From assembly GCF_051209875.1 (NCBI RefSeq), contig NZ_JBNTQY010000001.1, positions 1,674,001 to 1,738,000 of the forward strand: a stretch of DNA of 64,000 bases. Reading direction: 5' to 3'. Shown here piece after piece: positions 34,635 through 43,980 of the stretch. The notes beneath the pieces were generated by a model. It had not been told where the DNA came from. It searched no databases and worked only from the letters and a program-made list of their open reading frames with translations. The DNA is from Emticicia sp051209875. GTDB taxonomy: Bacteria; Bacteroidota; Bacteroidia; Cytophagales; Spirosomataceae. The position numbers and the translations under genes are program-made. Numbering within the stretch: the stretch's first letter is position 1; the number at the start of each line of letters is the position of its first letter.

Positions 34635-36359
34635 TTAAAGTTTACATTTAATTAAAAATTCCATTCCATGATCAAATTTATTTTCTATTGTACCATCAAG
34701 CTGAACCGTCATCATATTTATCAACTTCAAACCAAAAGAAGTTGAATGTGTTTTTAGATTTGTAGTTTTTTTGAAACCATTATCTTTTACTTTTAATATA
34801 AGTTCTTCGGCATATTCGCTAAAATTAATAATTAAAATCGGATTTGGATGATTTTTGAAAGCATGTTTACAAGCATTTGAAATTAATTCATTTAGCATCA
34901 AACCAAAGAAAATAGCTTTATCAGCAGGCATTTCGTGAATGGTGATGTCAAAATCTGTTTCAATATCATTTAAACCATAAGATTGAAAAATAATTTCAGA
35001 AAGTTCGCTAATAAAAACGGCCATATCAATCTTATCTAATTGGTCAGTATCATATAATTGACGATGAAGAATTGCCATCGCTTCGATTCTTAATTGACTT
35101 TCATCTACGGCTTGTTTTGCCTCTTTATCTTCAAGCATATTTGCCTGTAAATTCAATAAACTCGAAATAACTTGTAGGTTATTCTTTACTCGATGGTTCT
35201 GTTCTTGAATTAATATAGCATTTCGCTTACTAATTAATTGGTTTTTTTTGAATAATTTGAAAAGAATACTACTTAATATAATTGTAAAAAGAAGCGAAGT
35301 GCCAACCACCCAAAGTAAACGCTTTTGAATAGTCAGGTTTTCATCTTTTAATTGGAGTTCGAGTTGTTGTTGTCCTAATTGAGTTTCTTTCTTTTTGGTA
35401 TCAAATTCAATATTTAAGCGACTTACAGCACCTTCACGGTCAGCAAGTAGAATTTTAGCGTGATAGATTTCTTTTCTTTCATTGTATTCAAATGCTTTTT
35501 CCCAATCCCCTTTTTTTTGATAATAGAGAGAAAACACTTCCTCTAAGTGCATTTGAGTTTTAAAATCTCCAATAAAACTTTTATTGATCAAAGCATCCGA
35601 TTCTTTCAATAAAACCAAAGCTTTATCTAATTGATTGAAGGCCATATAAGCATTTGCTAAATCTAACATGCAATGAACCTTCAAACTTTGTTGCTCATTA
35701 TCTTGATAGACAGATAGCGACCCCTTTAGATAATCTATTGAGCGAATATCATTTAAGGTTGATAGACACCTGCCCAACGAGTGTCGTACTTCTGCAAGTC
35801 CAAGTATTTCATCTTCACCTAATTTGATTGCTAAACTTTCTGCTTTTCGGTAATAAAACAAAGCACTATCGACTTTTATGTTCACAAATGTAGGTGAGCC
35901 AATCAGTCCCCAAGCCCTTGCATGGGCATCCCCAATCTGTAAATATGCCCTCATGATACCTCTTTCCGCATTTTTTGTCTTTTGAAAAATTGGTAAAGCA
36001 GAACGTATGAGCTGTACACAGTTATGATAATGATCTTGTTTGTACTCGTTATCAGATAGTCGTAAATAAAGACGCCCTAATTCATAAGAATTGCCTTTTT
36101 TTTCGATAATACTTAAAGACTTATAAAACCATTCACTCGATTTTTTATAATTATGCTTCGCATTTTCAATCTTTCCAAATAAATAGTAGGCTTCTGCCAG
36201 CAGCGATGTATCGTTATCTGCTGTGGCTCTACTGAATACTAATTTTGCATAAGCCAATTTTTCTTCTTCAATCTGAGTTTGTCCCAACCCTTTATTACTA
36301 ATCAAACTTATACTCAGAAATATTAGCCCAAAAAGTAATTTTTGTCGAGAATCGTTCAT
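34635..36359 (-). CDS. TPR sensor histidine kinase, HisKA_2 type (module 1)
   Basis: 574 residues from the ATG at 36359; the frame opens to 36512, but a -7 box at 36386-36393 excludes the upstream part. It has a signal peptide (KLLFGLIFLSISLISNKGLG), then a TPR-rich periplasmic region, a coiled coil, one membrane segment (about 348-369) and a HisKA_2 domain with H389 in EQNHRVKNNLQVISSLLNLQ. The ATPase has N in MLNELISNACKHAF and VKDNGFKKTTN, where the usual glycines of the G1 box are lost. FGLKLINMM serves as the G2 box. Co-directional with the LytTR regulator. Confidence 0.9.
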   Translation of the reverse strand: MNDSRQKLLFGLIFLSISLISNKGLGQTQIEEEKLAYAKLVFSRATADNDTSLLAEAYYLFGKIENAKHNYKKSSEWFYKSLSIIEKKGNSYELGRLYLRLSDNEYKQDHYHNCVQLIRSALPIFQKTKNAERGIMRAYLQIGDAHARAWGLIGSPTFVNIKVDSALFYYRKAESLAIKLGEDEILGLAEVRHSLGRCLSTLNDIRSIDYLKGSLSVYQDNEQQSLKVHCMLDLANAYMAFNQLDKALVLLKESDALINKSFIGDFKTQMHLEEVFSLYYQKKGDWEKAFEYNERKEIYHAKILLADREGAVSRLNIEFDTKKKETQLGQQQLELQLKDENLTIQKRLLWVVGTSLLFTIILSSILFKLFKKNQLISKRNAILIQEQNHRVKNNLQVISSLLNLQANMLEDKEAKQAVDESQLRIEAMAILHRQLYDTDQLDKIDMAVFISELSEIIFQSYGLNDIETDFDITIHEMPADKAIFFGLMLNELISNACKHAFKNHPNPILIINFSEYAEELILKVKDNGFKKTTNLKTHSTSFGLKLINMMTVQLDGTIENKFDHGMEFLIKCKL

Positions 36360-36385
36360 GTGCTGATGTTCAGTTATTCTAAAAT

Positions 36386-36393
36386 CAAAAATA
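36386..36393 (-). promoter_or_regulatory. -7 box TATTTTTG before kinase 1
   Basis: Exact TAnnTTTG match on the minus strand, 27 bases before the chosen kinase ATG. Confidence 0.6.
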
Positions 36394-36430
36394 GGAAAAT
36401 GACAAGAAGAATGAAAGCTTATTGTGCTTA

Positions 36431-36481
36431 TTAAAGAGAATTTGATTTTTCGTAAAGAATACAGTAGGATTGGTAAAGATA
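36431..36481. promoter_or_regulatory. Three TAAAGA repeats at 21-bp spacing (probable LytTR operator)
   Basis: TTAAAGAGA at 36431, GTAAAGAAT at 36452 and GTAAAGATA at 36473, exactly 21 bp apart. LytTR proteins bind imperfect direct repeats of about 9 bp on one face of the helix with this phasing. The repeats sit in the divergent region between kinase 1 and the LytTR-only gene, 40 bp beyond the kinase -7 box. Confidence 0.6.
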
Positions 36482-36562
36482 TGGTTTTAAAGTTAATCTC
36501 TATTGACGACATTGAGTCAGATTTTAATAAGTTAACATCTTTTGCTATAAATTATAAAAACT

Positions 36563-36889
36563 ATGAAGATTACTGAAAAGATAAGCCTCAATTCACAAGA
36601 TGTCACTTGGCTTGAATCAGTGATAAATTATACCAAAATTTACTTCGTTGATGGCAGTTTTTTGTTAGTATCCTACACTTTAAAGACGATTGAAGATAGA
36701 ATAAAATCGCACAAAAACTTCATTAGAATCCATCGTTCCTATATGGTTAATCAATCATATATCAATTCCATTACTATACAAGACAAAGAAACTTTTGTCA
36801 GACTTACCGATAATCTTGAATTATTAGTTTCAAGAAGAAAACGTAATATTTTAAAAGGAATTACCCAAAATAATTTTACTGTACTATAA
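36563..36889 (+). CDS. LytTR-domain-only DNA-binding protein (module 1)
   Basis: 108 residues, all LytTR domain: WLESVINYTKIYFVDGSFLL, YTLKTIEDRIKSHKNFIRIH, RSYMVNQSYINSI and LVSRRKRNILKGI. There is no receiver, so phosphorylation cannot act on it directly. It may be constitutively active or controlled through partners. It is divergent from kinase 1 and lies just before the FN3 gene, which starts 31 bases later and is probably co-transcribed. It closely resembles the protein at 44079-44396. Confidence 0.92.
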   Translation: MKITEKISLNSQDVTWLESVINYTKIYFVDGSFLLVSYTLKTIEDRIKSHKNFIRIHRSYMVNQSYINSITIQDKETFVRLTDNLELLVSRRKRNILKGITQNNFTVL

Positions 36890-36920
36890 AAATGTGATAC
36901 ACAAAACCCTTTATACAACT

Positions 36921-39170
36921 ATGAAAAAACGTCTCCTTTGGATTTTATTTGTAGGGCTTTCATTTTGTTTAAAAGCCCAAGATTTTACTGAACGACTTAA
37001 TAGTGAGAGTAACACTCAAAAGAGTGTATTCGGTCTAACAAGTAACTTGAACACTAATTTTGTATGTGCAGACCCTTGTTGTTTGGGGGCGTCTGATATT
37101 CGCTCAACAACTGTTAGACTTGGGTGGGGAGTATCTGAGCAAAATGCTTTATCGGAAGTTCAATACAAACCAGTGACTGGTTCAACTTGGACAACAGTTA
37201 CAAACATAATAGATAGGTACATTAATTTGGAAAGCTTAATGCCAAATACAACTTATCAGTGGAAGGTTAAAACTATATGTGACGGAAATGTAAGTTCAAA
37301 TTTTGTTACAGGGAATAATTTTACAACAGAATGTCCCGCTCCTTGTTGTTTAGGTGTTGGTGATATACGATCAACGTCAGTAAAACTTACATGGGGGGTA
37401 TTTGAACAAAATGCTTTATCAGAAGTCCAATATAAACCAGTGGCAGGCTCAACATGGACAACAATTACAAATATATTAGAGAGAGAACTGATATTGAATG
37501 GTTTGTCTCCGAATACAGTTTATCAATTTAAGGTTAGGGTTTTATGTCCTACAGGTAACCCATCAAATTTTGTTACAGGGAATAATTTTACAACAGAATG
37601 TCCCGCTCCTTGTTGTTTAGGTGTTGGTGATATACGATCAACGTCAGTAAAACTTACATGGGGGGTATTTGAACAAAATGCTTTATCAGAAGTCCAATAT
37701 AAACCAGTGGCAGGCTCAACATGGACAACAATTACAAATATATTAGAGAGAGAACTGATATTGAATGGTTTGTCTCCGAATACAGTTTATCAATTTAAGG
37801 TTAGGGTTTTATGTCCTACAGGTAACCCATCAAATTTTGTTACAGGGAATAATTTTACAACAGAATGTCCCGCTCCTTGTTGTTTAGGTGTTGGTGATAT
37901 ACGATCAACGTCAGTAAAACTTACATGGGGGGTATTTGAACAAAATGCTTTATCAGAAGTCCAATATAAACCAGTGGCAGGCTCAACATGGACAACAATT
38001 ACAAATATATTAGAGAGAGAACTGATATTAAATGGTTTGTCTCCGAATACAGTTTATCAATTTAAGGTTAGGGTTTTATGTCCTACAGGTAACCCATCAA
38101 ATTTTGTAATAGGAAATAATTTCACAACTCTCTGTACTGCCCCCACAGGCTTAGGTAATGGAAATGTTACACTTACAAGTGCAGACCTTATTTGGTTAAG
38201 TGTCAGTGGAGGTATCAGCTATGAAGTGCGTTATCGCGTACAAGGAAGTAATACAGCTTGGACAACCCAAACAGTCAATGCACCAACTGTCACACCAAAC
38301 TCAACGGTTATTTATGGTATAACGGGGCTTTCACCACAAACCTCTTATGAGTGGCAGGTGCGTACAATCTGTGCTCCACTCAATACAGCTTTTAGTACGT
38401 TGGCTACATTTATGACATCTTGCCCTTTGCCCACCAGCCTAAATACTACTGATATAACAACCAATAGTGCAAAACTAAACTGGACACTTGGTTTGCCAGG
38501 AGCAACCTATGATTTACAATGGCGGTTGGTTGGAGCAAATACATGGACAACTGTTGCAGGTATCGCTACCAATTTTTATACACTTACGGGTTTATCAGTA
38601 GGGGGGAATTATCAGTGGCAGGTTCGTTCAAACTGTTCGCCAACTGTCAGTTCAGCTTATGCTACACCTATTTCTTTTACGGCATCTTGCCCATTACCAA
38701 CCAATTTATCAGTGGCTAATTTACTTCCTGGATCTGTGCAGCTCAATTGGTCGGGTGGCTATGCTGGAGGTACATATTCCGTTCAATGGAGGCAACAAGG
38801 CACCAGTACTTGGACAACAATCAATAATATTTCATCGCTACCATATACATTAACAGGCTTAACAGCAGGAACAATTTATGAGTGGCAAGTGAAACTATTG
38901 TGTACGCCATCTGTTACGACCATTTATGCTGGGCCAAGTACTTTTACAACTCCAACTACTTGTGCGAGCATGTACACAATAAAAAATGGTTCTTGGAACG
39001 ATGCTACGGTATGGTCTTGCAACCGAATACCCAATACTACTGATGTTGTTTTGATCAAGCATATTATCACAGTACCTACGGGTTATACAGCACAAGCACA
39101 ACAGATTACGTATGACCAAGGGCCAACAGTAAAGTTTCAACAAACAGCACAATTAAATTTCTTACACTAA
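36921..39170 (+). CDS. Secreted fibronectin type III repeat protein (module 1)
   Basis: 749 residues from the ATG at 36921, with a signal peptide (MKKRLLWILFVGLSFCLKAQ). Seven FN3 domains follow, each with W at strand C and a Y-x-W/F-x-V-(K/R) ending. Domains 2-4 are almost identical 89-residue units beginning CPAPCCLGVGD. Domains 5-7 (CTAPTGLG, CPLPTSLN, CPLPTNLS) are diverged. The last 70 residues (YTIKNGSWNDATVWSCNRIP onward) form a module shared with the protein at 45501-47198. Probably an exported adhesin or fibre. No standard type IX sorting domain was seen. Confidence 0.92.
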   Translation: MKKRLLWILFVGLSFCLKAQDFTERLNSESNTQKSVFGLTSNLNTNFVCADPCCLGASDIRSTTVRLGWGVSEQNALSEVQYKPVTGSTWTTVTNIIDRYINLESLMPNTTYQWKVKTICDGNVSSNFVTGNNFTTECPAPCCLGVGDIRSTSVKLTWGVFEQNALSEVQYKPVAGSTWTTITNILERELILNGLSPNTVYQFKVRVLCPTGNPSNFVTGNNFTTECPAPCCLGVGDIRSTSVKLTWGVFEQNALSEVQYKPVAGSTWTTITNILERELILNGLSPNTVYQFKVRVLCPTGNPSNFVTGNNFTTECPAPCCLGVGDIRSTSVKLTWGVFEQNALSEVQYKPVAGSTWTTITNILERELILNGLSPNTVYQFKVRVLCPTGNPSNFVIGNNFTTLCTAPTGLGNGNVTLTSADLIWLSVSGGISYEVRYRVQGSNTAWTTQTVNAPTVTPNSTVIYGITGLSPQTSYEWQVRTICAPLNTAFSTLATFMTSCPLPTSLNTTDITTNSAKLNWTLGLPGATYDLQWRLVGANTWTTVAGIATNFYTLTGLSVGGNYQWQVRSNCSPTVSSAYATPISFTASCPLPTNLSVANLLPGSVQLNWSGGYAGGTYSVQWRQQGTSTWTTINNISSLPYTLTGLTAGTIYEWQVKLLCTPSVTTIYAGPSTFTTPTTCASMYTIKNGSWNDATVWSCNRIPNTTDVVLIKHIITVPTGYTAQAQQITYDQGPTVKFQQTAQLNFLH
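37065..38131 (+). repeat. Four 267-bp tandem units, three nearly identical
   Basis: Units begin at 37065 (diverged), 37332, 37599 and 37866, each 89 codons. The second and third agree throughout the stretch I compared. The fourth differs by one base in most of its length, then diverges near its end. The in-frame length means gain or loss of units keeps the gene open. Confidence 0.92.
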
Positions 39171-39195
39171 AACCTTAATTTTTAATACTACTGAT

Positions 39196-39984
39196 ATGAA
39201 AAATATACTGATAACTTCGCTATTCTCAATGCTCATGTTTAGCACAATGGCACAAATCATTGAAACTCCAAGCAATAGTATTCTAACAGTGAAGAGTGGC
39301 ATCACGATTCCAGACACAAGTGCTTATCGAATCAACGGAGCGGCGATACTTAAACTGAAAAGTTCAACAAATCTTTTTTTAGGTTTAAATGTGGGTAATA
39401 TGATTGCTGCTGGTCAAAATAATGTGTTTTTAGGAAGTAATTCAAATGGGACATTACCAACGATTACCAATTCAGTAGCTATTGGGACCAATGCAAAAGT
39501 AGCCATCAATGATGCGATTATTTTGGGAGATACTGTAAATACTAATATAAAAGTAGGCATCGGCACAGCATGGCCCAAATATAGATTAGATGTAAAGGGA
39601 ATCGTAAATATGCGAGTAGCATTCAATTCACCATCCATAAAAATAAATGACCGTGATTTTTTAGCATTAGACTCGGAAGGGAAGTTTTTGGTGACAAATT
39701 TCAAGATTAAATATGATGACCAAAAGGATTGGTCAGATAAAGTTTTTGATGAAAATTATAAGCTGATGGACATTGTAGATGTAATGAAATTTGCCAAAGA
39801 AAATAAACACTTACCCAATATTCCATCGGCAAAACAAGTGGTTGAAAGTGGGGTAGAAATCAATCAAATTGTTTCAAAATTGCTTGAAAAGATTGAAGAG
39901 TTGACTATTTATAATGCAAAACAATCAGAAGAAATAAGCGAATTGAAGAAAAGAATGGTGCTATGGGAGAGTAACAAAAAATAG
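39196..39984 (+). CDS. Secreted fibre-like protein with C-terminal coiled coil
   Basis: 262 residues with a signal peptide (MKNILITSLFSMLMFSTMAQ). The middle contains head-type repeats (AAGQNNVFLGSNSNG, NSVAIGTNAKV, DAIILGD), as in trimeric adhesin heads, then VGIGTAWPKYRLDVKG. Next comes the conserved LMDIVDVMKFAKENKHLPNI and PSAKQVVESGVEINQ segment. The end is a coiled coil (KLLEKIEELTIYNAKQSEEI). Proteins of this layout are common in Bacteroidota and probably form trimers at the surface. It lies 25 bases after the FN3 gene and is likely in one operon with it. Confidence 0.8.
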   Translation: MKNILITSLFSMLMFSTMAQIIETPSNSILTVKSGITIPDTSAYRINGAAILKLKSSTNLFLGLNVGNMIAAGQNNVFLGSNSNGTLPTITNSVAIGTNAKVAINDAIILGDTVNTNIKVGIGTAWPKYRLDVKGIVNMRVAFNSPSIKINDRDFLALDSEGKFLVTNFKIKYDDQKDWSDKVFDENYKLMDIVDVMKFAKENKHLPNIPSAKQVVESGVEINQIVSKLLEKIEELTIYNAKQSEEISELKKRMVLWESNKK

Positions 39985-39989
39985 GAAAT

Positions 39990-40029
39990 AAGACTTACCT
40001 TTTCAATATTTCTTGAAAAGGTAAGTCTT
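39990..40029 (+). terminator. 17-bp hairpin after the fibre gene
   Basis: AAGACTTACCTTTTCAA, loop of 6, TTGAAAAGGTAAGTCTT. It ends the LytTR-FN3-fibre unit. There is no long T-run. Confidence 0.7.
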
Positions 40030-40132
40030 GTTCGAGTTTAATAGAATAATAGACTGAGAAATTAGGAGTAAATATTTAGTTTATAGAAGTAATAATAAGA
40101 TCTGATTTTATAATATATAAGTAATTGCTTTA

Positions 40133-40157
40133 GATTTATTTCAAAAAGAAATAAATC
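40133..40157. promoter_or_regulatory. Dyad before the SBBP-like gene
   Basis: GATTTATTTC-AAAAA-GAAATAAATC, a 10-bp perfect inverted repeat about 55 bases before the ATG. It could be an operator or a leader hairpin. AAAAAG also occurs at 40143 and 40163, spaced 20 bp. Confidence 0.4.
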
Positions 40158-40210
40158 ATCATAAAAAGTTAGTATAAAACTATCATTAAACACTCAAAAT
40201 AATTATTGTG

Positions 40211-41920
40211 ATGAAAAAAACATTTATCTTTTTATTACTGAATATTTGTAATTATTATTCTTTTGGGCAAGCTGTTCAAACTTCACCAAGTGGGACATTG
40301 ATTTCGAATCAAAGTGGCAATGCTGTTATGCCAACTTCTGCTATTATGGAGCTTCGTTCTTCTAACAAAGGTATGTTGCCTCCTCGGATGACAACAGTAC
40401 TGATTGATGCAATTGGCTCACCTGTTAAAGGTTTAATGGTTTATGATACTGACTTAAATTGCTTAAAAGCTTATAATGGGACTAAATGGGAATGTACTGG
40501 AGCAAATCTTGTTGCTGCTACACCTTTGAGTTCATCTTTTGCTTTTCAGTCTGTTGCAGAAAATACTGTTAACGCTAAATCAATCTCAGCTGATAATTTA
40601 GGTAATACTATCTCAGTCGGTTCTTTTAGAGGTGCGGTTACTTTTGGGAAAAATATTAATAGTATGACATTGACTTCTGCAGGGGAATTTGATGGATTTA
40701 TCGTAAAACATGATGCTGATGGAAACCTAATTTGGGCTACCCAAATAGCTGGGAGTTCAAATGACCAAGAGATTTTAGATGTAGATGTTGATGCTTCCGG
40801 AAATATTGCAATCGTAGGTTATTTAAAAGGTAGTACAATTTTTTACTCAACCAATGGTTCGTCAAGTTCCTTCACTACTAGTAGTAACTATTATTCACAA
40901 ATTTTTGTCGCCAAATATAATTCTTCAGGAGTATTGCAATGGTTCAAAACAGCAGGATCGTCAGGTACTTATCATTGTGAAGGAAAAGGTGTGTCATTTG
41001 ATGGAACTGGGAACGTATTTTTTACTGGTTTTTTTACTGGTGGGGTGTCGTTTGATGGAACAACTTATAACTCCTTAAGTTCAACAAATGACATTTTTAT
41101 TGCTAAATTAAATAGTTCAGGTGTGTATTCATGGGTCAAAACTGCTGGAGGAACAAGTAATAATGAATCGGGATATAGATTGGTTTGTGATAACTCAACA
41201 AATGTTTATCTGTATGGATATTACCAAACTACTGCTACCTTTGGCGAGAATACTGCTGCTATAAGCTATACATCTCGAGGTGATGGAGATAATTTCCTTG
41301 CAAAATATGATATTAATGGAGCATTAAGTTGGGCAAAAACACTAGGAAGTACCTATGATGATAATTTAGGTGGACTAGCCTATTCATCGGTCTCGAACGC
41401 ATTATATATATGTGGTAGTTACAGATCAACAATAACTTTTGGTCCAGGTTTAGGAACAAATCCATTGGCACCGGTTGGTTCTGTCGGTTATAATAATTCT
41501 TTTCTCGCTAAATATGATTTAAATGGAAATATACAGTGGTCTGTTCGGAATGGTTCAACCAATAGTGAACATAATTACGCAAATGATGTTTCAACTGACA
41601 ATTCTGGTAATCCATATATCACAGGGACACTACAATACGATACTAATTTTTATTCATTTAATTTAGCTACAATTTTTTATTTAAGAGGTGTCCAATATGG
41701 CGACCCATATTTAGCAAAATATAACACAGCAGGTGCTTTACAATGGGCGATTGTTGCACCCGATGGTTACGATGATTCTTGTAGAGGATTAGTAGTCAAA
41801 AATAATATTGCATATATTATAGGTAATTTTAAAGAAACAATAAACTTTGGCTATCAACAATTAACTTCCACAACTAATAGCTACAATGGCAATCTTTTTA
41901 TTTGGCGTTATACTGAATAA
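40211..41920 (+). CDS. Secreted SBBP-like beta-propeller protein with fibre-type front
   Basis: 569 residues; the ATG at 40211 is preferred over the GTG just before it. The signal peptide ends near YSFGQ. Residues 20-95 carry the segment MELRSSNKGMLPPRMTTVLI and GLMVYDTDLNCLKAYNG, common in Bacteroidota fibre proteins. The rest consists of SBBP-type units with DGFIVKHDADGNLIWATQIA, IFVAKYNSSGVLQWFKTAGS and NSFLAKYDLNGNIQWSVRNG cores. Probably extracellular. It is transcribed apart from the FN3-fibre pair, with a possible regulatory dyad upstream. Confidence 0.85.
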   Translation: MKKTFIFLLLNICNYYSFGQAVQTSPSGTLISNQSGNAVMPTSAIMELRSSNKGMLPPRMTTVLIDAIGSPVKGLMVYDTDLNCLKAYNGTKWECTGANLVAATPLSSSFAFQSVAENTVNAKSISADNLGNTISVGSFRGAVTFGKNINSMTLTSAGEFDGFIVKHDADGNLIWATQIAGSSNDQEILDVDVDASGNIAIVGYLKGSTIFYSTNGSSSSFTTSSNYYSQIFVAKYNSSGVLQWFKTAGSSGTYHCEGKGVSFDGTGNVFFTGFFTGGVSFDGTTYNSLSSTNDIFIAKLNSSGVYSWVKTAGGTSNNESGYRLVCDNSTNVYLYGYYQTTATFGENTAAISYTSRGDGDNFLAKYDINGALSWAKTLGSTYDDNLGGLAYSSVSNALYICGSYRSTITFGPGLGTNPLAPVGSVGYNNSFLAKYDLNGNIQWSVRNGSTNSEHNYANDVSTDNSGNPYITGTLQYDTNFYSFNLATIFYLRGVQYGDPYLAKYNTAGALQWAIVAPDGYDDSCRGLVVKNNIAYIIGNFKETINFGYQQLTSTTNSYNGNLFIWRYTE

Positions 41921-42083
41921 TTGAAACAAATATAGTAAGTCTGCTATTTTTTCAGTCCATAAAATAATAGTTCTTGTACTTTTTGTTATCGAAATGCATA
42001 GATTCAAATTGAAATGGGCTTGACCATTTTTAGATGGCTAAGGATTCTTTAAATCATTTAAAAGAATTCAAACAAGTAATAGT

Positions 42084-43859
42084 TTAATGACCAGAGAAAT
42101 TATTGAGAGGCGTAAATTTCATCGTAAACTTAACACCATTATTATATTCAAAATGATAAGACCCATTTAATTGAGCAACCTGCATCTGAATGAGCCTTAT
42201 ACCGAAGGTTTTAGATGTTTCGATGGGGTCAAGAGTCAAATCTGAATTCTCAAAACCCATACCATTATCGACTACCTTTATAACCAACTCATTTTTTTCT
42301 GAAAAGCAAGTAATATTAAGGCTCGGATTCAGCCGATCGGGAAAAGCATATTTGCAAGAATTAGTAACTAATTCATTGATTATCAAGCCAATAGGTAGTG
42401 CTTGGTCAGCAGATAATTGAATTTTTGGCATTGAATAGGTAGGTTCAATCTCTCCAAATCCAAAGCTATTAAGGACACTTTCAACCAATTCAATGATAAA
42501 ATTGGATAGATTTACCACAGTTAATTCGTCGCCATCATATAGCTTTCTGTGTAGAATAGCCATCGCTTCAATTCGAAGCATGCTTTCTTCTACGGCTTGT
42601 TTGGCAACTAAATCAGTGAGACGGTTTGATTGTAAGCTCAATAAACTTGAAATTACTTGTAAATTATTCTTTACACGATGATTTTGCTCTTTTACCAATA
42701 CAATATTCCAATGACTAATTCGCTTATTTTTTCGGTATAATTGATAAAAAACAAAGCTTAGTCCAATAGTTATTATGAGTAATGAAGCAAAGGCAATTAA
42801 GAATTGTTGTTGAATACGAAAGTTTTGAGCTTGTAAAATAAGTTCCTCTTTTTGCTTTAGTAAAAGAACTTCTTTCTTCTTGGTTTCATATTCTACATTC
42901 AAACGGCTGACAGCTCCCTCATGATCAGCCAAGATTTGCCTTTTGTCTAACTTATTCGCATTCTCCAAATGTTTGAAAGCTTGCTCCCAATTACCTACTG
43001 TCCGAAAGTAAGTTACATATAAGTTTGCCAGATGATGTTGCGAATCATACTCATTTAAAAGCTCTTCGTTATATAATTTTTGTGCTTGCAGAATAAGCTT
43101 GTAAGCTTTTTTGGGTTGATTGAAAGCTAAATAAGCACCTGCTAAATCAAGCATCGTATGTAATGATTCACTTTTTTTATTTTTACTTGAAAAAATATCT
43201 AAAGCAGTTTGATAATATGCTATAGTGTTTGGATTTTTTTTTATTTGAGCCAAGCCTCCAAAAGCAATCTGTAGATAAGCTAAACTGAGCGTGTCCTTTA
43301 TTTTTATTGTATGGGCTTCTGCTTTTTTAAAGTAATAAAAAGCACTGTCATAATCAGGCTTAATAAAAGATGGTTTCTTAGAAAACTCATCATTCAAACT
43401 CGTTGAAGGAATATAAAAACGAGCCAAAGCAGTATAAGCATGACTCAAACCGAGATCTGATTTTACTCGCTGAAAAATATTTAGTGCGATTCTTACATAT
43501 TTCAAGCCATCTTCATAATGGCCTTGACCAAGACTATTTTCGTGTAATCGTATATATAACCGCCCCAACTTATAAGAATCTCCATACAGTTCTTGAATAC
43601 TTAGAGATTTTAAAAACAAATTTTGTGAAGTAAGATAATTACCTGTATTTGCTTCAATCTTGCCCAACAAATAATAGGCTTCAGCTATTTGCAGAGAATC
43701 TTTTTTTGCAATACCTTCTTTTAAAACTTTATTGGCATATCTTATTTTTCCAAGCTGAATACTTGAATAGGTATATTTTTGGGCAAAAATAGGTTGTAAT
43801 GTCAAAATTGTCACTAACAACACTTTTCCTAAAATATTGACATAAGTAGAAGTAATCAT
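42084..43859 (-). CDS. TPR sensor histidine kinase, HisKA_2 type (module 2)
   Basis: 591 residues with a signal peptide (ILGKVLLVTILTLQPIFAQ). The architecture matches kinase 1: a TPR-rich periplasmic region, DHEGAVSRLNVEYETKKKEV, a membrane segment (about 352-373), and HisKA_2 with H394 in EQNHRVKNNLQVISSLLSLQ. The ATPase has LIINELVTNSCKYAF, an intact VVDNGMGF and FGIRLIQMQ. Unlike kinase 1 it keeps the G1 glycine. No receiver protein is encoded beside it, so its partner may be the module 1 regulator or may be elsewhere. Confidence 0.92.
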   Translation of the reverse strand: MITSTYVNILGKVLLVTILTLQPIFAQKYTYSSIQLGKIRYANKVLKEGIAKKDSLQIAEAYYLLGKIEANTGNYLTSQNLFLKSLSIQELYGDSYKLGRLYIRLHENSLGQGHYEDGLKYVRIALNIFQRVKSDLGLSHAYTALARFYIPSTSLNDEFSKKPSFIKPDYDSAFYYFKKAEAHTIKIKDTLSLAYLQIAFGGLAQIKKNPNTIAYYQTALDIFSSKNKKSESLHTMLDLAGAYLAFNQPKKAYKLILQAQKLYNEELLNEYDSQHHLANLYVTYFRTVGNWEQAFKHLENANKLDKRQILADHEGAVSRLNVEYETKKKEVLLLKQKEELILQAQNFRIQQQFLIAFASLLIITIGLSFVFYQLYRKNKRISHWNIVLVKEQNHRVKNNLQVISSLLSLQSNRLTDLVAKQAVEESMLRIEAMAILHRKLYDGDELTVVNLSNFIIELVESVLNSFGFGEIEPTYSMPKIQLSADQALPIGLIINELVTNSCKYAFPDRLNPSLNITCFSEKNELVIKVVDNGMGFENSDLTLDPIETSKTFGIRLIQMQVAQLNGSYHFEYNNGVKFTMKFTPLNNFSGH

Positions 43860-43885
43860 TTATACTTACTTGTTTATACAAAACC

Positions 43886-43893
43886 CAAAGCTA
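43886..43893 (-). promoter_or_regulatory. -7 box TAGCTTTG before kinase 2
   Basis: Exact TAnnTTTG match on the minus strand, 27 bases before the ATG, the same distance as in module 1. Confidence 0.6.
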
Positions 43894-43949
43894 AAGAAAA
43901 GTTATGAAATGTTCTTATTTTTTTTCTCGTTTGGGAAATGACCTATTTG

Positions 43950-43980
43950 GCAAAGTAAATGCCTTGATTCATAAAGTGCA
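43950..43980. promoter_or_regulatory. Pair of (C/T)AAAGT repeats at 21-bp spacing (probable LytTR operator)
   Basis: GCAAAGTAA at 43950 and ATAAAGTGC at 43971. The AAAG core and 21-bp phasing match the three repeats in module 1. They lie in the divergent region between kinase 2 and the second LytTR-only gene. Confidence 0.5.

Noticed and set aside
36360..36512. N-terminal extension of kinase 1 to 36512
   Set aside because: It spans the kinase -7 box and the TAAAGA repeats, and a proper signal peptide begins at the ATG at 36359.
37065..38131. Long regular repeats that might suggest a CRISPR or other array
   Set aside because: The unit is 267 bp with no spacers and lies wholly within one open frame encoding FN3 domains.
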